Notes: a model not told the origin generated them from the sequence alone. 51,899 nucleotides of DNA from Candidatus Harrisonbacteria bacterium RIFCSPHIGHO2_02_FULL_42_16 (GCA_001818695.1 MHJG01000020.1:1-51899), one strand, 5' to 3'. Shown: positions 39,282 through 48,520, counted from the first letter of the stretch. Numbers and translations are program-made.

Positions 39282-40196
39282 ATGACGATAATAATCGCAA
39301 TTGTAAGAGTAGCAATATTGATTGTAATAGCGGCAATATTGGTTGGTTTTGGACCGGAACTTCTTAAGAATTTCCTAAACAGTTTCATCAAAATTGTTCC
39401 TTTCGGTCATGCCGGAATCAGAACTTTTTTGGGGAAATATGACAAAAAACAGCAGGCCGGACCGATGCTGGTTTTGCCGATTATCCACAAATTGGAGATG
39501 GTTTCTCTTAAAATACCAAGGCGTTTTCCGTTTGTCGCCAATGTCCAAACCAAAGGAGGGGACTCTTTAACTATAAAGGGAGCATTGGAGGGTATAGTGG
39601 ATTTTGACTTATTGGAAATTTATTATTTTGCTTCCAAAAATCCGGATTATGAAAGTATGGTTGTCAGCTCAATTATTACTTTGGCGGGCAATCTTGCCAG
39701 TCCGAGCACATTGGAAGAATTCTATAAAAAAAGAGAGGCCTGGTGGCTCGCACTTAATTCTCATGCCCGATTCAGCATTATGCCGCACATAAAAGCTGAT
39801 ACAAAAAGTGAAAATGCTTTGAGATATTATCATGAAAATAAAAAAGAAATAGTAGAGCTCCTTAAACATGAATTTGAGAATCAAAACGACCATTCGGAAA
39901 TTGAAAAGCGTTACGGTCTGGATGTTGCGACCGTAGATGTAAACGAGGTCGTGTTTGCCATAGAAACCCAAAAAGCGATTAATCAAAAAAAGCAGGACGA
40001 AGCAAAAGAGCGCGCCTTTGAACACAAAATAAGGATAGCAACAGAGCTCCGCGATAAGTTGGGATTATCCGGAAGAGAATCTATAATTCACGCTGAGGTT
40101 ACTTTAGGCCAGACAACCGAAAATAAAGTGTACAACGTTTCCGGATTGGAAGGCGTCATTAATATCAATACTGGAGGAGGAAAAGATGAGCAATGA
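39282..40196 (+). CDS. SPFH/band 7-like membrane protein
   Basis: 304 residues with an N-terminal membrane helix (IIIAIVRVAILIVIAAILVGFG), then a band 7/SPFH domain (FIKIVPFGHAGIRTFLGKYDKKQQAGPMLVLPIIHKLEMVSLKIPRR) and a helical, charged C-terminal half typical of stomatin/prohibitin relatives. These assemble into membrane microdomain cages and often guard proteases. It overlaps the next gene by 11 bases. RBS GAGGGGGGG. Confidence 0.75.
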   Translation: MTIIIAIVRVAILIVIAAILVGFGPELLKNFLNSFIKIVPFGHAGIRTFLGKYDKKQQAGPMLVLPIIHKLEMVSLKIPRRFPFVANVQTKGGDSLTIKGALEGIVDFDLLEIYYFASKNPDYESMVVSSIITLAGNLASPSTLEEFYKKREAWWLALNSHARFSIMPHIKADTKSENALRYYHENKKEIVELLKHEFENQNDHSEIEKRYGLDVATVDVNEVVFAIETQKAINQKKQDEAKERAFEHKIRIATELRDKLGLSGRESIIHAEVTLGQTTENKVYNVSGLEGVININTGGGKDEQ

Positions 40197-40665
40197 TAAT
40201 TCAGGAATTCCACAGGAATTCATTGAAGATAAGCATTTGTTTTTAATTAGGAGTATTATTTTAGCGGTTTTGGTAGTGGGTTTGATTGGTTATAAGAATA
40301 CTTTATTCAGTTCTTCGCAAAGCAAAAAGCCAAAAGAATCAGTGGCCGGTTTTGCAAGCAAAAGCCCCAAAGTTTTTGATTTGCCGTTTTGCGTGAATGC
40401 GCAGAACATTACCGTTACCGAAAAAGAACCGCAGTTTGTCGCTGTTTATAATGATTGCGCTCAGGCGGAAATCAGTTGGACTTCGGTTCAGAATTCTGAA
40501 TTGAAAATTACCAAGCTCGGAACGGAAAAGTATTATGTCTATGACTGCGGGAAATTGGTTGGCATTTATTCCTCGGCTGATTTGACTCGCGCTCCCGGCA
40601 ATACTCTTAGAATTGCCGGAGCTGAAGGAATAGTAAGATTAAGATTGGCAAAAACAGTTCCTTAA
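40186..40665 (+). CDS. Membrane-anchored protein paired with the SPFH gene
   Basis: 159 residues: cytoplasmic N-terminus, one membrane helix (~24-40, SIILAVLVVGLIGY), then an external domain with three cysteines (FCVNAQN, NDCAQ, YDCGK) that could form a disulfide. No family recognised. Overlap with the SPFH gene suggests the products work together in the membrane. Confidence 0.6.
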   Translation: MSNDNSGIPQEFIEDKHLFLIRSIILAVLVVGLIGYKNTLFSSSQSKKPKESVAGFASKSPKVFDLPFCVNAQNITVTEKEPQFVAVYNDCAQAEISWTSVQNSELKITKLGTEKYYVYDCGKLVGIYSSADLTRAPGNTLRIAGAEGIVRLRLAKTVP

Positions 40666-40682
40666 TTTTATAAACAAAACAA

Positions 40683-40713
40683 AAACCCGACTTGGCGTTT
40701 CCAAGACGGGTTT
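40683..40713 (+). terminator. Terminator after the SPFH operon
   Basis: AACCCG and CTTGG pair with CCAAG and CGGGTT around a 5-base loop, with one mismatch, then TTTTTTATTT. Confidence 0.8.
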
Positions 40714-40744
40714 TTTATTTCTCAAATAAATTATGCGGGAGAGA

Positions 40745-41083
40745 TTATTTAATGAAGTTTTGAACTATACCCACTATGCTGTAAGCCAATAATCCGATTA
40801 CTGTCGCGACAATCGCGTAAATAAGATTATTTTTGGCTTCCGTAAGTTTGCCTTCGTCTCCGGCAGAAGTCAGATAAAGATAAGCCGCATAAAAGTAATA
40901 AGCGACTAAGACCGCAAAAAAGAGCGCCCCTATCCAGCTTACTACATTTTTAATGATGTTATAGACCTGATTTACGTCTTGCACTTGTGTCTGCGGAACT
41001 CCGCCCGGAGGAGTAACCGCTAAAGCTACCGCCGGAAAATAGGTTAAGGCGGCAATAATTAGTTTTTTATTTAAGTTTTTCAT
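40745..41083 (-). CDS. VirB2-like T4SS pilin protein (1 of 3)
   Basis: 112 residues: signal-like N-terminus (LIIAALTYFPAVALA), an amphipathic segment, then two membrane helices separated by a short polar loop (YLTSAGDEGKLTEAKNNLIYAI). SAGDE/G-K before the second helix is typical of the T4SS_pilin family in CPR genomes. The promoter upstream is likely within 41110-41140 (TTGTAA-18-TATTAT). No VirB4, VirB6 or VirD4 is in the window. Confidence 0.75.
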   Translation of the reverse strand: MKNLNKKLIIAALTYFPAVALAVTPPGGVPQTQVQDVNQVYNIIKNVVSWIGALFFAVLVAYYFYAAYLYLTSAGDEGKLTEAKNNLIYAIVATVIGLLAYSIVGIVQNFIK

Positions 41084-41160
41084 TGTATTTTTTCATTCTG
41101 CGACCTTTTTAATAATAACATACTGCCCATTCATTTTACAATAGGCGATAAATTTGTCCA

Positions 41161-41682
41161 TTATCCGGAAAGTATATCCTTAATAATAGAAGTTATGCCG
41201 GCGGAAAGAAGAAGCAGGGCGTATCCGATAACCGTATATAAAATAGTGCGCCTGGCGGTAATAATTTTTTGTTCATCGCCGGCGGCCGTTAAGATTTGAA
41301 AAGCGCCGATGAGTATCATCAGAGTTACAATCGGCGCGCCAAGAAATATAAGCCGGCTTATTATCGTATTGATAAGCTCGGCTAAATTATTGGTGCCCAA
41401 TGGATTGGGGATTTTAATGGTTAGACCGTCACTGGTGCCGATAGTATTTTCTTTATCGGAGCTGGTTTTAATCGTGTTTTCGTTTCCGAAGCTTGTTGGC
41501 GAAGTTGATTTTTGTTCCGGAGCGATAGGGCTGCCGGTATTTTCCGGTTCTCTTAATAATTTTGGTGTATTTCCGTCTCCTATAAATTGGGCGAAAGTTA
41601 GCTGAAAATAAATAAAAACCGCGGAGATTGCCAGTCCGAATATTAAGATATTTTTATATTTTGATAATTTTTGAGTATACAT
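41161..41682 (-). CDS. VirB2-like T4SS pilin protein (2 of 3)
   Basis: 173 residues: signal or anchor helix (ILIFGLAISAVFIYFQLTFA), a Ser/Thr/Glu-rich linker of ~50 residues, then the two-helix pilin core (LGAPIVTLMILIGAFQILTAAGDEQKIITARRTILYTVIGYALLLL). The linker is an unusual extension. It starts immediately after the third pilin gene ends. Confidence 0.75.
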   Translation of the reverse strand: MYTQKLSKYKNILIFGLAISAVFIYFQLTFAQFIGDGNTPKLLREPENTGSPIAPEQKSTSPTSFGNENTIKTSSDKENTIGTSDGLTIKIPNPLGTNNLAELINTIISRLIFLGAPIVTLMILIGAFQILTAAGDEQKIITARRTILYTVIGYALLLLSAGITSIIKDILSG

Positions 41683-42090
41683 TTATAAGCATTGAATTGC
41701 GTCCCACGGTAGAGCCGACGGCGAGCCGGTTAAAAGATGAAGAGCGGTTCCGATAATCACCCAGGCGCCGAGCATGATGGCGGTTCCGATAGCCGCGGCC
41801 CAAAGCGCGCTTTTACCAGTGCCGAGCCGCTGTTCCGAGCCACCTGAAGTCATTATAACAAATGCGCCGTAAGCAAAATATAGCCCGGCTAATGACGTTC
41901 CGATAATTATCGCGTACTGGATGACATTATTAAAAAGTTTCAGTAAATCGCAAATGGTGCAAGGATTGGACGCGCCCCGCAGGAGAGCGGTGGGGTCGCA
42001 ATTCGGAATAACGCCTTGGGCAAAAGCAATTTTGACGTTAGCCAATAGCCAATAGCCGATAGCCAATAAATTTAATTTAATTTTTTTCAT
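41683..42090 (-). CDS. VirB2-like T4SS pilin protein (3 of 3)
   Basis: 135 residues: signal peptide (LLAIGYWLLANVKIAFAQG) partly encoded by 7-bp tandem repeats at 42039-42066, two Cys-rich stretches (CDP, CTICDLL), then the two-helix pilin core with VIMTSGGSEQRLGTGKSALWAA. Cys pairs could link subunits. It starts four bases after the solute-binding protein gene. Confidence 0.75.
   Translation of the reverse strand: MKKIKLNLLAIGYWLLANVKIAFAQGVIPNCDPTALLRGASNPCTICDLLKLFNNVIQYAIIIGTSLAGLYFAYGAFVIMTSGGSEQRLGTGKSALWAAAIGTAIMLGAWVIIGTALHLLTGSPSALPWDAIQCL
42039..42066. repeat. 7-bp tandem repeat encoding a signal peptide core
   Basis: Units TAGCCAA, TAGCCAA, TAGCCGA, TAGCCAA; encodes LLAIGYWLLAN. 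Confidence 0.9.
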
Positions 42091-42093
42091 ATA

Positions 42094-43410
42094 TTATCGT
42101 CTGGCGCGCATCAATTCCGTTGCCTGCCGGTCGGCTTGATTAACCGCCTCGGCAACGCTTAATTGTCCGGTTACTGCTGAAACTATCATTTGGGAAAATA
42201 TTTTTGCTATTTGTTCTTTGTCAATTTGCGGCCAGGAACGGGCGGAAAGCGCTTGTTTGGCAAAGACGCCGAGTTCCGGATGTTCGGCGTATTTTTGTAT
42301 TAAAGCGCGGAGCGCCGGCGAGCGGCTGGAATGGGAAAGATAATTTTCCGCCGCGGTTTCGTTGGCGGTCAGGTAGAGTATCAAATCCCACGCCCAATCC
42401 GGATACTGGCTATTTTTGGTTACGGCTAATCCTTGATAATTAGGATAATTAACCGCTTTTTCGCTTTCCACCGGCTGGGGCATGGCGGCTGATTTGAAAT
42501 TCAAAAAAGGATTTTTGGTTTTAATGTTTTCTTTTTGGCCGGCGTAAGCGAAAATCATTGCCGTATTGCCGCGGGCAAAACTGTCCAGCGAATTTTCAAA
42601 GTTTTCGTTCCAGGTGTAAAAATCGTCTTCGTTGGGATTGCTGAATTTGGCGTAAAAAGTTAAAGCGTCCCGCGCCGGAAATAATCCTTCCACCGAGTTG
42701 GCAAAAGTGGTTTGCTGGAAATCGTCGTCCGTCATTTTGGTTCCGGCTTGGAGCATAAGCAACGTCAGAAAATCCGAGGCATTGCCGATATTATTATTTG
42801 AACCGCCGATGGCCGCCGCCGCTTTTATAATTTTTCCGGAAGCGTCTTTTTGCCTTAATTTCGGAATCAAATTTTGGAAATCCAGCCAGTCCTTTGGGGC
42901 AACCGCTATTCCATTTTTATCAAAAGTGTCCTGATTGTAAAAAAGCGCCAATGTATCTATATATAGAGGCGCGGCGTAGATTATGCCGTCCGGCGCGAAA
43001 TCCTGCTCTGCCACCACCGGAAAAAGTTCCTGAAAGGATTTAGGGGTCAGCTGTTCATTTTTAACCGGTATTAGCTTGTCAAAGTGTTTGGGCAGCCAGG
43101 AATTATTAAGCATCATTATGTCCGGACCTTTTCCGGCGGCCAGCGCGTTGACAAGAACTTTTTCGTAATCGTCGGGATTTAATTCTTCATAATTTACCCT
43201 TATGTTTGGGCGGAGAGCTTCGTAAGCGGACAAGTTTTCCTGAAAGACCGATTTATTGTCCGAGACGCCCCAAATTGTCAGCGTGATTTCCGGCGGTTTC
43301 TGTTCCTGAATGCGTATTCCGGGGATTACACCAAGCGCGATAAGCGCGATAATAATCAAAACAGCGCCGGCAACGCCAACGATAATAAGCTGGGAACGGG
43401 TTAGATTCAT
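42094..43410 (-). CDS. Extracellular solute-binding protein, family 1
   Basis: 438 residues with an uncleaved-looking membrane anchor (LIIVGVAGAVLIIIALIALG) in place of a lipobox, then a sugar-type solute-binding fold: ITLTIWGVSDN, PNIRVNYEELNPDDYEKVLVNALAAGKGPDIMMLNN, YAAPLYIDTLALFYNQDTF. No ABC permease or ATPase is nearby. The gene lies between gyrA (18-base gap) and the T4SS pilins, so it may have a surface role unrelated to import. The ATG at 43410 is preferred to 43425. Confidence 0.88.
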   Translation of the reverse strand: MNLTRSQLIIVGVAGAVLIIIALIALGVIPGIRIQEQKPPEITLTIWGVSDNKSVFQENLSAYEALRPNIRVNYEELNPDDYEKVLVNALAAGKGPDIMMLNNSWLPKHFDKLIPVKNEQLTPKSFQELFPVVAEQDFAPDGIIYAAPLYIDTLALFYNQDTFDKNGIAVAPKDWLDFQNLIPKLRQKDASGKIIKAAAAIGGSNNNIGNASDFLTLLMLQAGTKMTDDDFQQTTFANSVEGLFPARDALTFYAKFSNPNEDDFYTWNENFENSLDSFARGNTAMIFAYAGQKENIKTKNPFLNFKSAAMPQPVESEKAVNYPNYQGLAVTKNSQYPDWAWDLILYLTANETAAENYLSHSSRSPALRALIQKYAEHPELGVFAKQALSARSWPQIDKEQIAKIFSQMIVSAVTGQLSVAEAVNQADRQATELMRARR

Positions 43411-43428
43411 AATTGTATTATACAATTT

Positions 43429-45879
43429 TTATAAGCAAATTACTCCCGCCACTTTATCTCCGGCTTTGAGATTCATTATATGCACTCCCTGGGTGGCGCG
43501 GCCGGCGACTCTTACGCTTTCCAGTTTAGTCCTGATAATCTGTCCCTTGGCGGAAAGCGCCAGAATTTCTTGTTCTTGGTCAACTATTTTTACGGCTACT
43601 ACCTGACCGGTTTTGGGAGTAACTTTGGCGGTTTTCACTCCGGAACCGCCCCGTCCCTGGGTTTTATATTGGGACAGCGTAGTTTGTTTTCCATAGCCGT
43701 TAGCCATAACAGTCAGAATTTTGGAATTCTGGCTTTCTTTGCCGATGATGATTAATCCGACAACCGAATCGTTCTTTTTCAACCGGATTCCCCTTACTCC
43801 GGAAGTGGCCCGGCCCATAGAACGGAGTACGGATTCTTTAAACCGGATTGCCTGGCCGAAAGAGGTGGAAAGCAAAACCTGGTCAGCGCCGGAAGACAAG
43901 AGAACGCTCTGCAGAGCATCATTCTTTTTCAGTTTAATGGCGATAATTCCGGTTCGGCGGACATTTTCAAAATCTTTCAGCGGCGTTTTTTTAATGATTC
44001 CCTGTTTGGTGAGCATTACCAGGAATCCTGGCAATGACTTTTTTTCGCCCGGATAAGTAATGACGGCGCTGATGGTTTCGTCGGTTGGGATTTCCAAAAA
44101 ATTATGGATGGATTTTCCTTTGGCAATACGGCTGGCTTGCGGAATTTCATAGACCTTGGTTTGGAAAACCCGGCCGCGGTTGGTGAAAAATAAAATGTTG
44201 TCGTGAGTATTGGCGGACATGAAATAGCTTAAAAAATCTTCTTCGGCGACTTCCGAGCCGATAAGCCCCATTCCTCCGCGTTTTTGGGATTTAAAACTGG
44301 AAGGCGCCACCCGCTTGACCATTCCGGCCTGGGACATCGTGATAATGGTTTCTTCTTTCGGAATAAGGTCTTCTTCTTTAAATTCTTTCAGCCCGCCGGG
44401 AATAATTTTAGTCCTTCTCGGGTCCCCGTATTTTTCTTTTATTTCTTTCAGTTCGTCTTTGATTACTTTAAGAATTTTAGCCGCGCTTTTGAGGAGCGAT
44501 TCCAATTCCGCGATTAATTTCTTTTTTTCTTTTAATTCTTCCTCTATTTTTTTTCTTTCCAGAGCGGCCAGAGTTTGCAGGCGCATTTCCAGAATGGCCG
44601 TCGTCTGGATGCCGCTTAATCCGAATTTAGACATTAAATTTTTATGGGCTTCTTCCTTATTTTCGGATTTTTTAATCGTGGCGATTACTTTGTCTATGTT
44701 ACCGAGCGCTTTGTGCAGTCCTTCCAGAATGTGGGCGCGCTCTTCGGCTTTTTTCAGTTCAAATTCCGCTCTTCGCCTTACCACTTCTTTCCGGTGTTCA
44801 ATGTAAGCGGCCAGAATATCTTTGACGGACATTACTTCGGGCTGAAGATTTTTGGTCAGGACTATCATATTAAGATGAAAATCTTTTTGCAGGTCGGTGA
44901 ATTGGTAAAGCTGATTTAAGATTTTTTGCGGAGTGGCGTCCTGTTTAAGTTCTATATAGATTCTCATTCCTTCACGGTCGGACTCGTCGCGGATGTCGCG
45001 GATTCCCTGAATTCTTTTGTCGGTGATTAATTCGGCGATTTTTATAATCAGTTCCGCTTTGTTGACTTGATAGGGTATTTCGGTAATTTCTATGGAATAC
45101 TGGCCTTTTTTCCTTTCGGTAATTTCCGCGACGGCCCGGATGGTAATGGAACCGCGGCCGGACGCGTATGCTTCTTTAATCGCTTTTTGGTCGTAAATTA
45201 CGCCGCCGGTCGGAAAATCCGGACCTTGGATAAAATTCATTAAATCGTCGGCAACGGCTTTGGGATTATCTATAAGATGCGCGGTGGCGTCAATAATTTC
45301 CGACAGATTATGCGGAGGAATGTTGGTGGCCATTCCGACGGCAATGCCGACCGTGCCGTTTAAAAGCAGATTGGGTATTTTTGCGGGTAAAACTTTCGGC
45401 TCATTTTTGGTGGCGTCGTAATTCGACTGCCAATTCACCGTATCTTTTTCTATGTCGGTAAGCAGTTCTCCGGATATTTTTGCCAGGCGCGCTTCGGTAT
45501 ACCGGTAGGCCGCGGCGCTGTCCCCGTCTACGCTTCCGAAATTTCCCTGCCCGTCAATAAGCGGATAGCGCAGAGAAAAATCCTGCGCCATTCTCACTAA
45601 GGCATCATAAACGCTGGAATCGCCGTGAGGATGATAAGAGCCCAAAACCGAACCGATAACCGTGGCTGATTTTCTGAATTTAACATCATGAGTCAGGCCG
45701 TTTTCCCACATTGCCCAGAGGATTCTTCTTTGCACCGGCTTTAATCCGTCGCGCACATCCGGAAGCGCCCGGGATACGATAACCGACATTGCGTAATCAA
45801 GGTAGGATTCTTGTAATTCTTCCGTTATTTCCCTTTTTTCCACGCCGGCAATATTATTTTGTTTTGGCTGTTCTTTCAT
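43429..45879 (-). CDS. gyrA: DNA gyrase subunit A
   Basis: Catalyses double-strand cleavage for supercoiling together with GyrB. The 816 residues have the N-terminal [33 protein letters not shown], the active-site Tyr127 in [11 protein letters not shown], and a C-terminal six-bladed domain with QGRGGSG, a GyrA-box. The box argues for GyrA rather than ParC. It lies 131 bases after a small membrane-protein gene and is followed by the solute-binding gene. Confidence 0.95.
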   Translation of the reverse strand: MKEQPKQNNIAGVEKREITEELQESYLDYAMSVIVSRALPDVRDGLKPVQRRILWAMWENGLTHDVKFRKSATVIGSVLGSYHPHGDSSVYDALVRMAQDFSLRYPLIDGQGNFGSVDGDSAAAYRYTEARLAKISGELLTDIEKDTVNWQSNYDATKNEPKVLPAKIPNLLLNGTVGIAVGMATNIPPHNLSEIIDATAHLIDNPKAVADDLMNFIQGPDFPTGGVIYDQKAIKEAYASGRGSITIRAVAEITERKKGQYSIEITEIPYQVNKAELIIKIAELITDKRIQGIRDIRDESDREGMRIYIELKQDATPQKILNQLYQFTDLQKDFHLNMIVLTKNLQPEVMSVKDILAAYIEHRKEVVRRRAEFELKKAEERAHILEGLHKALGNIDKVIATIKKSENKEEAHKNLMSKFGLSGIQTTAILEMRLQTLAALERKKIEEELKEKKKLIAELESLLKSAAKILKVIKDELKEIKEKYGDPRRTKIIPGGLKEFKEEDLIPKEETIITMSQAGMVKRVAPSSFKSQKRGGMGLIGSEVAEEDFLSYFMSANTHDNILFFTNRGRVFQTKVYEIPQASRIAKGKSIHNFLEIPTDETISAVITYPGEKKSLPGFLVMLTKQGIIKKTPLKDFENVRRTGIIAIKLKKNDALQSVLLSSGADQVLLSTSFGQAIRFKESVLRSMGRATSGVRGIRLKKNDSVVGLIIIGKESQNSKILTVMANGYGKQTTLSQYKTQGRGGSGVKTAKVTPKTGQVVAVKIVDQEQEILALSAKGQIIRTKLESVRVAGRATQGVHIMNLKAGDKVAGVICL

Positions 45880-46009
45880 CCCTCACCCTTAAAGGATCGC
45901 GAAAACGCCGCAATGCCTTTGCGTTAATTGAAGACCTTTCGCCAAAATTGTTTCTGTAAAAAAATTCATATAATTTATAAATAATTTATCAATCTTTTAA
46001 GGGTGAGGG
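45880..46009. repeat. Inverted repeat of CCCTCACCCTTAAA upstream of gyrA
   Basis: Arms at 45880-45893 and 45996-46009 are perfect over 14 bases and extend imperfectly to about 19. The arm matches that of the insertion at 2363-2427. The spacer between gyrA and its upstream neighbour is made wholly of this element. Confidence 0.8.
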
Positions 46010-46010
46010 A

Positions 46011-46376
46011 TTAGGGTAATTTTTTAGGCGATAAATTTTCTAAATCATTTAAAATAAAATTAATATCGGCGCTGTGGATAGTAATGGAATTTTTTTGCTT
46101 CGCGATTTTTTTCAGATAATCAAATAGTATGCTTAATTTTCCGGCTGATTTTTCGGATACGGCATAAAATCCGCTATTAAAGGTTTTAAGAAATCCCGGG
46201 CCGGCGATATCTTCCGGAGCCGCGTCCAGATTTTGAAAAGTTAAATTCACATAGGTTCCCCAGAGCATGATTACCAAAGCCATAGACACGGACGATAAAG
46301 CGAATAGCCAGCGTTTTTTGGCCGGCTCGTCTTTTTCGCGCAGTTTTAAGAAAAAATTTTGGATTTTTTGAAGCAT
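46011..46376 (-). CDS. Small single-pass membrane protein
   Basis: 121 residues: basic helix, one membrane helix (~23-45, LFALSSVSMALVIMLWGTYVNL), then a soluble domain. No family. Lies six bases after the MBL-like gene, so likely the same operon. Confidence 0.6.
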   Translation of the reverse strand: MLQKIQNFFLKLREKDEPAKKRWLFALSSVSMALVIMLWGTYVNLTFQNLDAAPEDIAGPGFLKTFNSGFYAVSEKSAGKLSILFDYLKKIAKQKNSITIHSADINFILNDLENLSPKKLP

Positions 46377-46382
46377 ATTTGT

Positions 46383-47003
46383 TTATATTTTCAGCACCGT
46401 TAATTTTGTCCCCCTTAATTCTTCCAGCTCTTTTTTCCTGATGGTTAATTTTTCCGACACTTCCGGTTTTTGCCCCATTTCTTCAGCCAATGATTTCCAG
46501 TCATTTCCTTCTCTCTTCAGGCCGGAGATTTTAAAAAAAGAAGCCACCGCGATTTTCGGACTTAGCTGTTTTAACACTTTGGCCGCCAACTCCTGCCCTA
46601 TAAATGGTTTTCCTCCGGCCGGAATAAATATAATATCGGCGTCTTTCAGCTCTTCCATTGCTTCGGCGGGCAGTTCTTCGCTTAAATGACCCAAAAGCCC
46701 TACAGTGATATTTTCTACGGAAAATTTATAGGCAGTTTTTAAGAATTGCTCGGAGGACTCTTTTGGCAATCCGATGCCCCGGATGGTTATTCCTTGGACT
46801 TCATATTCTCCGGCCCCCGCTATTGTATTGCCGCTTTCTTCATTATTTTGCTTTAATGGCCAAGCGGCCAGAGTTTTTAACGTTAAATCAACCTTTCCCC
46901 GCGGAGGAGTCAGGCCGGTATTGGATTCAAACGGGTCTGTTAATAAAGTAAGGCCGCCTGTTTGGATTTTAAAGCAGCCCTCTCCGTACCAATTAATAAC
47001 CAT
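46383..47003 (-). CDS. Degenerate metallo-beta-lactamase-fold protein
   Basis: 206 residues like UlaG-type MBL proteins: INWYGEGCFKIQTGGLTLLTDPF at the start, GAGEYEVQGITIRGI, VGLLGHLSEELP and ADIIFIPAGG. In the family, GKADLV is followed by the zinc-binding THxHxDH; here GKVDLTLKTLAAWPLKQNN has no histidine cluster. The metal site is therefore lost and the protein is probably not a hydrolase. Upstream promoter is at 47013-47041. Confidence 0.8.
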   Translation of the reverse strand: MVINWYGEGCFKIQTGGLTLLTDPFESNTGLTPPRGKVDLTLKTLAAWPLKQNNEESGNTIAGAGEYEVQGITIRGIGLPKESSEQFLKTAYKFSVENITVGLLGHLSEELPAEAMEELKDADIIFIPAGGKPFIGQELAAKVLKQLSPKIAVASFFKISGLKREGNDWKSLAEEMGQKPEVSEKLTIRKKELEELRGTKLTVLKI

Positions 47004-47012
47004 GCATATTGT

Positions 47013-47041
47013 ATAATATCAAATTTCTATACAGCATTCAA
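47013..47041 (-). promoter_or_regulatory. Promoter of the MBL-like/gyrA operon
   Basis: TTGAAT (47036-47041) and TATTAT (47013-47018), 17 bases apart on the minus strand, with the ATG about ten bases downstream. Confidence 0.6.
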
Positions 47042-47082
47042 TAGTTGCAAATTTTTTGACGGCATATTATTATGTTTTAGAT

Positions 47083-48174
47083 ATGTTAAACAGCTTCAAG
47101 AAACCCGATTCTCCCGTTGCCCTGTTGGTTAAAAATTCTCCGGACTTAATGTCCATGATTAAAGAGGGCGATTTGGTAAACGGAAAATTATTAAAACGCG
47201 CGCCTCGCAAAGTTTATTTTGATTTAGGAAGATTCGGAACCGGCGTGATTTATGGGCTGGAATTTTCCAACGCCAGAGAGGTTTTAAAAAAATTAAAAGA
47301 AGGCGATGAGGTGTCGGCGAAAGTGGTGTCGGTTGAAAATGACGACGGCTATGTTGAATTGTCTTTGGCTGGCGCGGAAAAACAGAAATCCTGGCAAGTA
47401 ATTAAAGAATTATGGGAGAAAGGCGAAGAATTGCCGGTTAAGATTACCGGCGCCAATGTCGGCGGGCTGATGGCGGAGGTGGAAGAATTAAAAGCGTTTT
47501 TGCCGGTTTCTCAGCTTTCCAACGAGCATTATCCGCGCGTTGACGACGGCAGCAAGGAAAAGATTTTGGAAGAATTGAAAAAATTTATCGGCCAAGAGCT
47601 CAAAGTAAAAATTTTGGACGTTAATCCGAGAACTTTCAAATTTATTTTATCCGAACGCGAGGTTACCAATCAGAATGTCAAGGAAAAACTTACCAAGTAT
47701 AAGGCGGGCGATATTGTGGAAGGCATTGTCTCCGGCGTCGCGGATTTCGGCGCGTTCGTTAAATTTGCCGATGACCCGGAAATTGAGGGATTGGTGCACA
47801 TTTCCGAACTGGACCATAAATTAGTTGAAAATCCCAAAGAAGTGGCTAATGTTAACGACCGTGTTAAAGCGAAAATTTTGGAAATTAACAATGACCGCGT
47901 TACTTTGTCTTTGAAGGCGCTGAAAGCCGACCCGTGGCTGAAGGTAGAAGAAAAATATAAAGCCGGAACTGAAATTAACGGCCGGGTGTCGCGATTCAAT
48001 CCGTTCGGCGCTTTTGTGGCTTTGGATTCGGAAATTCAGGGCTTGATTCACGTTTCGGAATTCGGTAGCGTGGAAGAGATGGAGAAACAAATAAAGGAGG
48101 GGCAGAATTATAATTTTTATATTGAATTCGTAAAGCCGCAGGAAAAGAGGATTATTTTGAAGTTGAAGAAGTAG
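47083..48174 (+). CDS. S1-domain RNA-binding protein (ribosomal protein S1-like)
   Basis: 363 residues made of four S1 domains: ~20-95 (EGDLVNGKLLKRAPRKVYFDL), ~105-200 (KGEELPVKITGANVGGLMAEV), ~206-280 (AGDIVEGIVSGVADFGAFVKF), and ~290-363 (AGTEINGRVSRFNPFGAFVAL). RpsA in other bacteria has four to six. Domains 3 and 4 are the best conserved. A TATTAT box 12 bases before the ATG predicts nearly no leader. Called S1-like rather than rpsA because no neighbour helps. Confidence 0.88.
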   Translation: MLNSFKKPDSPVALLVKNSPDLMSMIKEGDLVNGKLLKRAPRKVYFDLGRFGTGVIYGLEFSNAREVLKKLKEGDEVSAKVVSVENDDGYVELSLAGAEKQKSWQVIKELWEKGEELPVKITGANVGGLMAEVEELKAFLPVSQLSNEHYPRVDDGSKEKILEELKKFIGQELKVKILDVNPRTFKFILSEREVTNQNVKEKLTKYKAGDIVEGIVSGVADFGAFVKFADDPEIEGLVHISELDHKLVENPKEVANVNDRVKAKILEINNDRVTLSLKALKADPWLKVEEKYKAGTEINGRVSRFNPFGAFVALDSEIQGLIHVSEFGSVEEMEKQIKEGQNYNFYIEFVKPQEKRIILKLKK

Positions 48175-48187
48175 ATTTGTTTTTGGA

Positions 48188-48367
48188 TAGCTTTTAACTT
48201 TCTTCCGCCAACCAGTACTCGGCTTTAACAAATATTATTCGCTTACTCGGGGAACTCCTCCGGAATTCACCGCCAGCCGGCGGTTCAGTTCCGGTTTCCA
48301 CTCCTCGTTCGCTTCATTTATTTGTAATAAAGCCTGCGTAAGTTGGCTACAAGAAAGTTAAAAGCTA
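48188..48367. mobile_element. 180-bp MITE-like element
   Basis: Perfect 17-bp ends (TAGCTTTTAACTTTCTT and its complement) extend imperfectly inward to about 60 bp (GCCAAC, GGCTTTA and ACAAATA pair). An inner GC-rich part has GCCGGCGG. No frame. It sits just downstream of the S1 gene and upstream of the duplicated promoter at 48442. Confidence 0.75.
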
Positions 48368-48441
48368 TTTTACGGCACATTTTTTTAATTTTAAAAGGTT
48401 GGAAGTTAGTTCGTGAGGTAAACCAATAGAGAAACGGATAC

Positions 48442-48470
48442 TTGACAAGGTAAATCTTATATGCTATAAT
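48442..48470 (+). promoter_or_regulatory. Consensus promoter, copy 2 of a 36-bp duplicate
   Basis: TTGACA-17-TATAAT; 48437-48472 is identical to 23561-23596. Confidence 0.85.
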
Positions 48471-48520
48471 ACATTTGTATCTAAGTTAAGGATACGACAT
48501 CGTACTTTGAGAGGTGAACT

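Noticed and set aside
47056-47082. TTG start for the S1-domain gene
   Set aside because: This TTG lies upstream of the TATTAT box that probably drives the gene, so it would not be in the mRNA.
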